Positions 14,490 to 22,948 of a stretch of DNA of 40,207 nucleotides are shown one piece after another (positions within the stretch are counted from its first letter, which is position 1; every line of letters begins with the position of its first letter). This DNA is from Desulfuromonas sp. (GTDB lineage Bacteria > Desulfobacterota > Desulfuromonadia > Desulfuromonadales > UBA2294), in contig PKTZ01000174.1 of the NCBI GenBank assembly GCA_002868925.1, positions 1 through 40,207 on the forward strand, given 5' to 3'. Position numbers and translations under genes: made by a program. Below the pieces are notes generated by a model. It saw only the letters and a list, made by a program, of their open reading frames with translations, did not search any database and was not told the origin of the DNA.

Positions 14490-15668
14490 ATGGCACAAAC
14501 CGAAACCATGACCATAAATATGGGTCCGCAGCACCCTTCGACCCATGGTGTTCTCCAGCTGATTCTCGAGCTCGATGGCGAGACCGTTGTTAGTGCGACG
14601 CCGCACATCGGCTTTCTGCACCGCGGTGTTGAGAAGCTCTCCGAACACCGGACCTATCATCAGACCATTCCCTTGACCGACCGGCTCGATTACCTGGCGC
14701 CGATGAGCAACAACCTCGGTTACGTTCTCGCCGTGGAGAAACTGCTCGGCATCACCGATCAGATTCCGGAGCGGGCCAAGGTCGTTCGCGTTCTGCTGAC
14801 AGAGCTGACCCGGATCAAGAGCCACCTGGTCTGGTTGGCGACCCATGCACTCGATATCGGTGCGATGACCGTCTTTATCTACTGTTTCCGTGAGCGTGAA
14901 GCGATCATCGATATCTACGAGAAGATTTCCGGTGCCCGCATGACCTCCAACTACTTCCGTGTCGGCGGCCTGTCGGCCGATCTGCCGGCCGGTGTGACCG
15001 ATGATATCCGTAAATTCGCCGAAGAGATGAACTCTTATGTTGATGAGTATGAAGGTCTCCTGACCGGCAACAAGATCTGGCAGAAGCGGACCCAGAGCGT
15101 TGGTAAGATCAGCGCCGAAGATGCGATTGATATCGGTCTTACCGGGCCTGCGCTGCGCGGCTCCGGCGTTGACTGGGATCTGCGGCGCGATAATCCGTAC
15201 AGCGGCTACGAAGATTACGATTTTGAAGTGCCGGTCCGGGAAGAGGGTGATACCTTTGCCCGCTACCAGTGCCGTCTTATCGAGATGCGCGAAGCGGCCA
15301 AGATTATCCTGCAGGCGCTCGATAAGCTTGAGGAAGGTCCGATTCTCGCTGACTGCCCCAAGGTCTGTCTGCCGCCGAAGCAGGATGTCGTCAACACCAT
15401 CGAGGGCCTGATCCACCAGTTCAAGATCATTACCGAGGGTTTCGAAGCGCCGGAAGGAGAGGTTTATGTCGGTATCGAGGCGCCGAAGGGCGAGCTTGGT
15501 TACTACCTCGTATCCGATGGTTCTGCCAATCCCTATCGTATGAAGATCCGGCCGCCGTCATTCGTCAACCTGCAGGCTCTGCCGCAGATGGTTGAAGGTG
15601 CACTGCTGGCCGACGTTATTGCGACTATCGGTACCCTGGACATCGTCCTGGGTGAAATTGACCGGTAA
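14490..15668 (+). CDS. nuoD: NADH-quinone oxidoreductase subunit D
   Basis: 392 aa, normal length. It is the 49-kDa subunit homologous to the large subunit of NiFe hydrogenase and forms the quinone pocket with NuoB. GPQHPSTHGVLQLILELDGE lies at the N-terminus, and the family ending LADVIATIGTLDIVLGEIDR is intact. The Ni-binding Cys of hydrogenases are absent, as expected. Confidence 0.97.
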   Translation: MAQTETMTINMGPQHPSTHGVLQLILELDGETVVSATPHIGFLHRGVEKLSEHRTYHQTIPLTDRLDYLAPMSNNLGYVLAVEKLLGITDQIPERAKVVRVLLTELTRIKSHLVWLATHALDIGAMTVFIYCFREREAIIDIYEKISGARMTSNYFRVGGLSADLPAGVTDDIRKFAEEMNSYVDEYEGLLTGNKIWQKRTQSVGKISAEDAIDIGLTGPALRGSGVDWDLRRDNPYSGYEDYDFEVPVREEGDTFARYQCRLIEMREAAKIILQALDKLEEGPILADCPKVCLPPKQDVVNTIEGLIHQFKIITEGFEAPEGEVYVGIEAPKGELGYYLVSDGSANPYRMKIRPPSFVNLQALPQMVEGALLADVIATIGTLDIVLGEIDR

Positions 15669-15694
15669 CTGACTCCGACGCAAGAGGTAATTCC

Positions 15695-16192
15695 ATGAGC
15701 GAAGCTGTGGAGCAAGTCCAAGAAGAAGAAATCGATCTGGGACCCTGTAACGCCATTCTTGACAAGTATGTTGATATGCCGGGGGCATTGATGCCTTCCC
15801 TGCAGGCGATCCAGGATCATTATGGCTACATCCCGGAGCCGACGGTCCACCTGACGGCAGAACGTTTGAATGTTTATGCCAGCCAGATCTACGGCGTACT
15901 GACCTTTTACGCGCAGTTCCATCTCGAACCGCGTGGCAAGTACATCGTTCGCGTCTGTATGGGGACCGCCTGCCACGTCAAGGGTGCCGGCCGGATCGGT
16001 GATACGATCAAGGATCGGCTCGGTGTCGGCCATGCCGAAACGACGGAAGATCTTAAGTTTACCGCCGAATACGTTGCTTGTATCGGGGCCTGCGGTATGG
16101 CGCCGGTTATCATGGTCAACGACGACACATACGGCTCGATGACGGTCCAGAAAATGGACGAAGTCCTCGAAAAATACCAGAAGATGGATTAA
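15695..16192 (+). CDS. nuoE: NADH-quinone oxidoreductase subunit E
   Basis: 165 aa thioredoxin-like 2Fe-2S subunit (cluster N1a). Ligands are CMGTAC (about 88-93) and the Cys of CIGAC (about 129-133). The N-terminus is acidic, and a helical ILDKY...LMPSLQAIQDHYGYIPE domain precedes the cluster domain. It is followed 25 bp later by nuoF. Confidence 0.97.
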   Translation: MSEAVEQVQEEEIDLGPCNAILDKYVDMPGALMPSLQAIQDHYGYIPEPTVHLTAERLNVYASQIYGVLTFYAQFHLEPRGKYIVRVCMGTACHVKGAGRIGDTIKDRLGVGHAETTEDLKFTAEYVACIGACGMAPVIMVNDDTYGSMTVQKMDEVLEKYQKMD

Positions 16193-16217
16193 TAACCGTA
16201 GACCACCCGAGGGTTTT

Positions 16218-17999
16218 ATGGCTCAAACAGCGGAAAACATTGAAGTTTTGATCTGTACCGGAACCGGCGGTATCGCCTCCGGTTCTCTCAAGGTTGCCGA
16301 TGCTTTCGAAGCGGAATTCGAAAAGCACGGTCTCGCAGCCAAGCTGGGCAAGCGTTGCGATGTCAAGAAGACCGGTTGTCGTGGACTTTGTGCCAACGAC
16401 GTTCTGGTCGACATCATCCTGCCGGGCCAGGAGGCGGTCACCTACGATTTCGTGACCCCTGAGCTGGTTCCGCAGATCGTCGAAGAGCATATGCTCGGTA
16501 ACGAGCCGGTTCCGAAGAAGGTCGCCGGTCCCTACTACGAGAAGTTCCTCGAGAAGCAGCAGCGAATCATCTTCTCCCGTTGCGGCACCATCGACGCTGA
16601 ATCGATCGAAGACTTTATCGCCAATAAGGGTTTCACCGGCATCAAGAAGGCGGTCACCATGGCGCCCGATGATGTTATCGAGGAGGTCAAGAAGTCCGGC
16701 CTGCGCGGTCGTGGCGGCGGTGGTTTCCCGACCGGCGTCAAGTGGTCGTTCTGTAAGGCAACACCGGGCGAAGAGAAGTACCTGATCTGTAACGCCGACG
16801 AGGGTGACCCGGGGGCGTTTATGGACCGTTCTATCCTCGAAGGTGACCCGTATGGTGTTATCGAGGGGATGATGATCGCCGCCTACGCCATCGGTTGTAC
16901 CTTTGGTTATGTTTACTGCCGTGCCGAGTATCCGCTGGCGATCAAGCGTCTGCAACAAGCGATCGATACCTGCTACGAAAAGGGTATCCTCGGTGAGAAC
17001 TGCATGGACCTCGGCTTCAAGTTCGACATGAAGATCAAGGCCGGCGCCGGTGCTTTCGTCTGCGGTGAGGAAACCGCACTGATGGCTTCGATCGAGGGTG
17101 AACGCGGCATGTCCCGTCCCCGTCCGCCGTTTCCGGCGGTTCGCGGTCTCTGGCGCAAGCCGACCAATATCAACAACGTTGAGACATTCGCCAACGTCTC
17201 CTATATCTTCTACAACGGCGCCGACTGGTATTCTTCGGTCGGAACCGAGGGGACCAAGGGAACCAAGATCTTCGCGCTGACCGGAAAGGTCAAGCATACC
17301 GGTCTGGTCGAGGTTCCGGCCGGCACCACGATGAAGGAAGTTATTTACGACGTTTGTGGCGGTATCCTGAACAACCGTAAGTTCAAGGCGGTTCAGGCTG
17401 GCGGCCCTTCCGGCGGTTGTCTGCCGGCTGACGCCCTCGACGCCGAAGTCGATTATGACTCCCTGATCAAGGCCGGGGCGATGATGGGTTCCGGTGGCCT
17501 GGTCGTTATGGACGAAACGACCTGCATGGTCGATATTGCCCGATTCTTCCTCAACTTTACCCGTGTCGAATCCTGCGGTAAGTGTATCCCCTGTCGGATC
17601 GGCCTGAAGATCATGCTCGAAATCCTCGAGCGGATCTGTTCCGGTGAGGGGCAGGAAGGTGATATCGAGCTGCTGCAGGATATGGCGTACGACATCAAGA
17701 AGAGTTCGCTTTGCGGTCTCGGTCAGACAGCTCCGAACCCGGTCCTGTCGACAATCCGCTATTTCCGGCACGAATACGAGGCGCACATCAAGGAGAAGGA
17801 GTGTCCTTCCCATTCATGCAAGCCGTTGCTGCACTTCCGGGTTGTTGAGGACAAATGCAAGAAATGCGGGATCTGTCCGAAAGTCTGCCCGGTTGACTGC
17901 ATTCAGTGGGAGAAAGGGCAGGTCGCTGTCATTGACCGCGACAAGTGTACCGAGTGTACCTCCTGTTACGACGCCTGCCGGTTCATGGCGATCGAATAG
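16218..17999 (+). CDS. nuoF: NADH-quinone oxidoreductase subunit F, extended form
   Basis: 593 aa, against about 440 for E. coli NuoF. It binds FMN and NADH: GRGGGGFPTGVKW near 165 and NADEGDPGAFMDR near 192. Cluster N3 ligands are SCGKCIPCRIG near 452 plus a later SSLCGLG. Two additions resemble HydB-type subunits of bifurcating hydrogenases: an N-terminal thioredoxin-like domain (1-90) and a C-terminal ferredoxin with CKKCGICPKVCP and CTECTSCYDACR. The N-terminal cluster motif is CTGTGG rather than C-x4-C; Cys13, Cys47, Cys54 and Cys58 remain. Confidence 0.96.
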   Translation: MAQTAENIEVLICTGTGGIASGSLKVADAFEAEFEKHGLAAKLGKRCDVKKTGCRGLCANDVLVDIILPGQEAVTYDFVTPELVPQIVEEHMLGNEPVPKKVAGPYYEKFLEKQQRIIFSRCGTIDAESIEDFIANKGFTGIKKAVTMAPDDVIEEVKKSGLRGRGGGGFPTGVKWSFCKATPGEEKYLICNADEGDPGAFMDRSILEGDPYGVIEGMMIAAYAIGCTFGYVYCRAEYPLAIKRLQQAIDTCYEKGILGENCMDLGFKFDMKIKAGAGAFVCGEETALMASIEGERGMSRPRPPFPAVRGLWRKPTNINNVETFANVSYIFYNGADWYSSVGTEGTKGTKIFALTGKVKHTGLVEVPAGTTMKEVIYDVCGGILNNRKFKAVQAGGPSGGCLPADALDAEVDYDSLIKAGAMMGSGGLVVMDETTCMVDIARFFLNFTRVESCGKCIPCRIGLKIMLEILERICSGEGQEGDIELLQDMAYDIKKSSLCGLGQTAPNPVLSTIRYFRHEYEAHIKEKECPSHSCKPLLHFRVVEDKCKKCGICPKVCPVDCIQWEKGQVAVIDRDKCTECTSCYDACRFMAIE

Positions 18000-18037
18000 C
18001 TAACGAATTACGTAATCACTGACGATACGAGGAAACG

Positions 18038-20518
18038 ATGGTTAACCTGACGATCGACGGCAAAGAGATCACGGTCAGCAAAACTGCGACAATTTACGAG
18101 GCGGCAAAAGAGGCCGGTATCGACATTCCGGTTCTCTGCTATGCCAAGAAACTTCTCCCTTACGGCGCCTGCCGTGTCTGTCTGGTCGAAGTCGAGCAGA
18201 TGAAGGGACGTCTCATTCCGTCCTGTACCACGCCGGTTACCGAGGGCATGGTGGTTACGACCATGTCGGACGAAATCCAGAAGGTCCGCAAAACGGTCCT
18301 CGAGTTTCTCCTGGTCAACCATGTCATCGACTGCCCGGTCTGCGACAAGGGTGGCGAGTGCGACCTGCAGGATTTGACCTACGAATACGAAGTCGTGACC
18401 AATCGGTTCGAAGGCGAGAAATTCGACCTGCCGACCGATGAGGTCAATCCGCTGATCGAGCGCAACATGAACCGCTGTGTTCTCTGCGGGAAGTGCGTTC
18501 GAGTCTGCGATGAGATCGTCGGCTACGGCTCCTACTCTTTCATCAACCGCGGCTTCGAAACCAAGATTGCGACCGCCTTTGACCGCGGTTTGAACTGCGA
18601 GTTCTGTGGCCAGTGTGTTTCGATGTGCCCGGTCGGCGCCATCCTGCCCCGCCCGTTCAAGTTCAAGGCGAGACCCTGGCAGATCAAGGAAGTCGACTCG
18701 GTCTGCAGTTACTGTGGCAACGGCTGCACCATCACCATGGGGGTCAAGGACAACAAGGTTCAGACCATCCGTTTCAATGACAAGATCGGTGTCAACGACG
18801 GCAATCTCTGCATCCGTGGTCGTTTCGGTTATTCCTACGCCAACAGCGATGACCGGTTGACGACGCCGCTGATCAAGAAGGATGGCGAGCTGGTCGAGGC
18901 GAGCTGGGACGAGGCGCTCGAGGCGGTAGCCGAAGGATTCAAAAAGGCGGCGGCCGATAAGGGAGTCGGGATCATCTCCGGCGCCCGTCTGACCAACGAA
19001 GAGCTTTTTCTGCTCAAGAACGTCGCCAAGGCGATCGGTACCGAAAATCTCGATCACTCCGGTGGCGAATGCTACAAGGGTGTGACCGAAGGGCTGGTTG
19101 AAACCCTTGGTGTCAAGGCTTCGACCGGAACCTTCCCACAGGTCGAGGACGCTGACGTTATCCTCTCAATCCGTTCCGATTTCTACGAGACTCACCCGGT
19201 TTTCGGCATGGTCGTCAACCAGGCGGTCAAGCGCAACGAAGCACAACTCTTTATCGTTGCCGATAAGAAGGGCAAGTTCGGCAAGCTGCCGAACGCCGAG
19301 ACCTTACTGCACAAGCCTGCTCTCGAGGTCAACGTATTGAACGCGATGGCGCAGGCGTTGATCGAGGACGGCTCGGCCGTTACCGACGGGGTCGATGGTC
19401 TCGATGAATTGAAAAAATCACTCGCCGATTACGCTCCGGAAAAAGTCGCCGCGGCGACCGGGGTTCCGGCTGAACAGATCAAGGCTGCTGCCAAGGCGCT
19501 GGCCGGCGCCAACAAGAGCGCCATCCTGCTCGCTTACGGCCTGCCTTACACCGCGCAGAGCAAGGAGATCGCAGTTGCTGCGGCCAACCTTGCGATCCTT
19601 TCCGGAAACGTCGACAAGGAGGGTAGCAACCTCTACCTCTGCGGCGAGAAGGCAAACAGCCAGGGCGCGATCGACCTCGGTGTGATCCCGGCCGGTTCCG
19701 GCCAGGGCGCCCAGCAGATGCTGGATGCGGCCGCTGCCGGTAGCCTCTCCGCCCTCTACGTGGTCGGCGAGGATATGGTCACCTCCTATCCGGACCGCGA
19801 AAAGGTTGAAAAGGCTCTCGATGGAGCCGGGTTCGTCGTTGCCCAGGACCTGTTCCTGTCGCCGACGGCTCAGAAGGCAGATGTTGTTCTGCCCGCCGCG
19901 TCGTTCGCCGAGAAGGACGGTACCTTTACCAACGCCGAGCGCCGTATCCAGCGGGTTCACCCTGGAATCACCAGCCCGGGCGAAGCGAAGACTGACTACG
20001 CAATCTTCGAACTGCTCGCCAACAAGCTTGGTGCAGGCCTGAGCTATACCGGACCGGCGGCAGTATTTGCTGCCCTGGCCAACGAGGTCGATGCCTACAA
20101 AGGGGTCGAGTTCAACGCTATCGGAGCCCAGGGTGTTGTCTGGGGCGGTGAAGAGCTGAAGGCTGCGACCAAGAAGGTTGTTCCGGTGAAAGGCGCCGCG
20201 GCGGTGGATGGCAAGTTCGTCCTGCTGACCGGTAGCGCTCTCTACCACAGTGGTACCGTTTCGACCCACGCCAAGGGGCCGGTCGCGGTTGTACCCGAGG
20301 CCTACGTCGAGTTCGGAAGTGAAGATGCCACGGTATTGCAGGTTGCCGACGGCGACATGATCAAGATCAAGGCCAATGGTGCCGAGGTTCAGCTCAAGGC
20401 AAAAGTCGACAAGCGTTTGCCGCAGGGGGTTGTCTTCGCGCCGTATCATTTTGCTGAAGCCGGTTTGAACAAACTCTACAAGGGTGAAGCTGCTATCGCT
20501 GTTGAAGTCAGCAAGTAG
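18038..20518 (+). CDS. nuoG: NADH-quinone oxidoreductase subunit G
   Basis: 826 aa. The N-terminal 2Fe-2S domain has CYAKKLLPYGACRVC and a later SCTTPV. Next come the His/Cys cluster HVIDCPVCDKGGECDLQ, the pair CVLCGKCVRVC and CEFCGQCVSMCP, and the distal 4Fe-4S CSYCGNGCTI (N7-type). The rest is a molybdopterin-oxidoreductase-like domain, catalytically inactive in complex I. Retention of the N7 motif links it to the E. coli/Thermus type. The TAG stop here is used normally. Confidence 0.96.
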   Translation: MVNLTIDGKEITVSKTATIYEAAKEAGIDIPVLCYAKKLLPYGACRVCLVEVEQMKGRLIPSCTTPVTEGMVVTTMSDEIQKVRKTVLEFLLVNHVIDCPVCDKGGECDLQDLTYEYEVVTNRFEGEKFDLPTDEVNPLIERNMNRCVLCGKCVRVCDEIVGYGSYSFINRGFETKIATAFDRGLNCEFCGQCVSMCPVGAILPRPFKFKARPWQIKEVDSVCSYCGNGCTITMGVKDNKVQTIRFNDKIGVNDGNLCIRGRFGYSYANSDDRLTTPLIKKDGELVEASWDEALEAVAEGFKKAAADKGVGIISGARLTNEELFLLKNVAKAIGTENLDHSGGECYKGVTEGLVETLGVKASTGTFPQVEDADVILSIRSDFYETHPVFGMVVNQAVKRNEAQLFIVADKKGKFGKLPNAETLLHKPALEVNVLNAMAQALIEDGSAVTDGVDGLDELKKSLADYAPEKVAAATGVPAEQIKAAAKALAGANKSAILLAYGLPYTAQSKEIAVAAANLAILSGNVDKEGSNLYLCGEKANSQGAIDLGVIPAGSGQGAQQMLDAAAAGSLSALYVVGEDMVTSYPDREKVEKALDGAGFVVAQDLFLSPTAQKADVVLPAASFAEKDGTFTNAERRIQRVHPGITSPGEAKTDYAIFELLANKLGAGLSYTGPAAVFAALANEVDAYKGVEFNAIGAQGVVWGGEELKAATKKVVPVKGAAAVDGKFVLLTGSALYHSGTVSTHAKGPVAVVPEAYVEFGSEDATVLQVADGDMIKIKANGAEVQLKAKVDKRLPQGVVFAPYHFAEAGLNKLYKGEAAIAVEVSK

Positions 20519-20566
20519 CACATTCTGATTGAATTGGAATATCTAAGGTAAAGGAAGAGGATTATC

Positions 20567-21619
20567 ATGACGCCTGAAATGCTTAGCCTCTCAAACAGCC
20601 CATTGCTCTTCGTCGTCGCCATGATCGTCAAGATTCTGGTGGTGTTCGGTGTGACGATGGGGATTGTGGCCTACGCAACGTACGCTGAACGGAAGATTAT
20701 CGGTCGTATGCAGACCCGCCTCGGTCCGATGGAGACCGGTTGGTACGGTCTTCTGCAGCCGATCGCTGACGGTATCAAGCTGTTCTTCAAGGAAGACATT
20801 ATCCCTTCCGAGGCGAGCAAACTGCCGTTCATCCTGGCTCCGATGATGATCCTGGTGCCGGCCCTGATCACCATGGCGGTTGTACCGTTTGGTGGCGATA
20901 TCACCATCGGCCAGTACATCATCCCGCTGCAGATCACCGATCTTAATATCGGCATCCTGTTCATTCTGGCGATGGCTGGTCTTGGTATTTATGGCATTAC
21001 TCTCGCTGGCTGGGCATCAAACAGCAAATACTCCCTGATCGGCGGTATCCGCTCTGCAGCCCAGATGGTCTCCTACGAACTGACCGCCGGCCTGGTTATC
21101 GTTGCGATCTTCATGATGTCCGAGACTCTCAGCCTGCGCGGTATCGTCGCCGCCCAGATGGAGCCGCTCTGGGGCGCCGCATCGTTGCCGCACTGGATGC
21201 ACAACTGGTACATCTTCTCGCAGCCGCTCGCTTTTGTTCTGTTCATGTTCAGCGGCATGGCCGAGGTCAACCGGACCCCGTTCGACCTGCCGGAAGCTGA
21301 AACGGAGCTGGTCTCCGGTTTCTGTACCGAGTATTCGTCGATGAAATACGCCATGTTCTTCATGGCTGAATACGCCAACATGATCGTTATTGCAGCTATT
21401 ACGTCGACCCTGTTCCTCGGCGGTTGGGACGGTCCGTTCTACGGTCCGATCAACTTCCTGATCAAGGTCTTCGGTTTCATGTTCTTCTTTATCTGGGTCA
21501 GAGCAACCTGGCCGCGCGTTCGTTACGACCAGCTTATGTTCATGGGTTGGAAGATCTTCCTGCCCCTGTCGCTGGCAAACATTGTCGTAACCGCCGTAGC
21601 TATTCTTGCACTTCAGTAA
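20567..21619 (+). CDS. nuoH: NADH-quinone oxidoreductase subunit H
   Basis: 350 aa membrane subunit linking the quinone site to the proton channels. YAERKIIGRMQTRLGPMETG after helix 1 and FDLPEAETELVSGFCTEYSS with the following FFMAEYANM are the diagnostic loops, holding the conserved acidic residues of the E-channel. About eight helices are visible. An AGGAAGAGG ribosome site precedes the ATG. Confidence 0.97.
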   Translation: MTPEMLSLSNSPLLFVVAMIVKILVVFGVTMGIVAYATYAERKIIGRMQTRLGPMETGWYGLLQPIADGIKLFFKEDIIPSEASKLPFILAPMMILVPALITMAVVPFGGDITIGQYIIPLQITDLNIGILFILAMAGLGIYGITLAGWASNSKYSLIGGIRSAAQMVSYELTAGLVIVAIFMMSETLSLRGIVAAQMEPLWGAASLPHWMHNWYIFSQPLAFVLFMFSGMAEVNRTPFDLPEAETELVSGFCTEYSSMKYAMFFMAEYANMIVIAAITSTLFLGGWDGPFYGPINFLIKVFGFMFFFIWVRATWPRVRYDQLMFMGWKIFLPLSLANIVVTAVAILALQ

Positions 21620-21645
21620 TTATCATTCGGGAAAAGGGATTTCTC

Positions 21646-22047
21646 ATGATTAAAGAGTTTATCCAGGGTTTATTGATCACGTTAAAATACTTGGGCCCCG
21701 GTCATACGACAACCGTACAGTATCCGCGCAAGGGTCATCGGTTGCAACCGTCCGACCGTTTCCGCGGTCTGCACCGTCTGGTGCCCGACCATGACCGGGA
21801 GAAGTGTGTCGCCTGTTATCTCTGCCCGACGGTCTGCCCGGCCAAGTGTATTACGGTCGAATCGGCTGAAAACGAGAAGGGCGAGAAGTATCCGAAGGTC
21901 TACAAGATCGATCTGCTGCGCTGCATCTTCTGTGGCTACTGCGTAGAGGCCTGCCCGGTTGAAGCGATCGAGATGACCGGTGATTACGAGCTCGCTAATT
22001 ACCACCGCGACGACTTCACCTTCGACAAAAAACGTCTTGTACGATAA
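21646..22047 (+). CDS. nuoI: NADH-quinone oxidoreductase subunit I
   Basis: 133 aa with two 4Fe-4S motifs, CVACYLCPTVCP and CIFCGYCVEACP, which form N6a and N6b. The start is the ATG at 21646 with AAAAGGGA upstream; a longer in-frame opening runs back into nuoH. The short N-terminal amphipathic segment LLITLKYLG docks to the membrane arm. Confidence 0.97.
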   Translation: MIKEFIQGLLITLKYLGPGHTTTVQYPRKGHRLQPSDRFRGLHRLVPDHDREKCVACYLCPTVCPAKCITVESAENEKGEKYPKVYKIDLLRCIFCGYCVEACPVEAIEMTGDYELANYHRDDFTFDKKRLVR

Positions 22048-22070
22048 TACGTGACGGGAGCACTGAATCG

Positions 22071-22574
22071 ATGGAAATAATGTATTTTTACCTGCTTGCA
22101 GCGGTTGCGGTTGCCTCGGGATTCATGGTTGTAACCTGTAAAAGCCCGGTCAACAATGCGATCGCCCTGATGATGACCTTCGTCTGCCTGGCCAATTTCT
22201 ATGTCATGCTGGATGCGCCGTTTATGGCGGCTATTCAGATCATGGTCTACGCCGGCGCCATCCTGATGCTGATCATCTTCACCATCATGCTGCTCAACCT
22301 CGGGACGGCTGTTGCCCGCAAGGGGAGTCACAGCGTCGTTTGGGCGACGGTGCTCGCCTTGCTGATTGCGATGCAGGGTTACTTCGTGATCAACCGTGGC
22401 GAAGTCAGTGGCATCACCGGTGAGATCACCGGCGAAATGGTGAAGAAGGTCGGTCACACCGAGCTGATCGCCAAGTCGCTGTTCACCGACTTCCTGCTGC
22501 CGTTCGAGATCGCATCGATCCTGCTTTTGGTCGCCATTGTCGGTGCCGTCATTATTGCGAAAAAAGAAGTTTAA
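22071..22574 (+). CDS. nuoJ: NADH-quinone oxidoreductase subunit J
   Basis: 167 aa, five helices. The pi-bulge helix region APFMAAIQIMVYAGAILMLIIFTIMLLN and the preceding NNAIALMMTFVCLANFYVMLDA are typical. It works with NuoK and NuoA in proton transfer. It ends 26 bp before nuoK. Confidence 0.96.
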   Translation: MEIMYFYLLAAVAVASGFMVVTCKSPVNNAIALMMTFVCLANFYVMLDAPFMAAIQIMVYAGAILMLIIFTIMLLNLGTAVARKGSHSVVWATVLALLIAMQGYFVINRGEVSGITGEITGEMVKKVGHTELIAKSLFTDFLLPFEIASILLLVAIVGAVIIAKKEV

Positions 22575-22600
22575 CGGCTGATTAACTGGAGGCTGATTCA

Positions 22601-22903
22601 ATGATAACAATCAATCATTATCTGGTGTTGAGCGCGGTCCTCTTTTCCCTCGGGACCTTCGGGGTGCTGACCCGGAAAAACGCGATCGTCATCTTCATGT
22701 GCATCGAGTTGATGCTCAACGCTGTCAACCTGAGCTTTATTTCCCTGTCGAGTCATCTCGGCAACATGGACGGGCAGATCTTCGTCTTCTTCGTCATGAC
22801 CGTAGCGGCTGCCGAGGCGGCGGTCGGTCTCGCCCTGATGATTGCATTTTTCCGTAATCGGGAGTCGATTGCGGTTGACGATTTTAGTCTGCTGAAATGG
22901 TAA
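22601..22903 (+). CDS. nuoK: NADH-quinone oxidoreductase subunit K
   Basis: 100 aa, three helices. The essential Glu of the second helix lies in [16 protein letters not shown], and the third helix [20 protein letters not shown] has the second conserved Glu. It is an MrpC-like antiporter-type subunit of the membrane arm. Confidence 0.97.
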   Translation: MITINHYLVLSAVLFSLGTFGVLTRKNAIVIFMCIELMLNAVNLSFISLSSHLGNMDGQIFVFFVMTVAAAEAAVGLALMIAFFRNRESIAVDDFSLLKW

Positions 22904-22948
22904 ACCTGCTTCTGTTAGTAGGGGTTCATTCCGGTTAGGAGAGTATAG

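Noticed and set aside
16116-17813. A 565-codon minus-strand frame opposite nuoE and nuoF
   Set aside because: Same reason: antisense shadow of certain nuo genes, no recognisable protein features.
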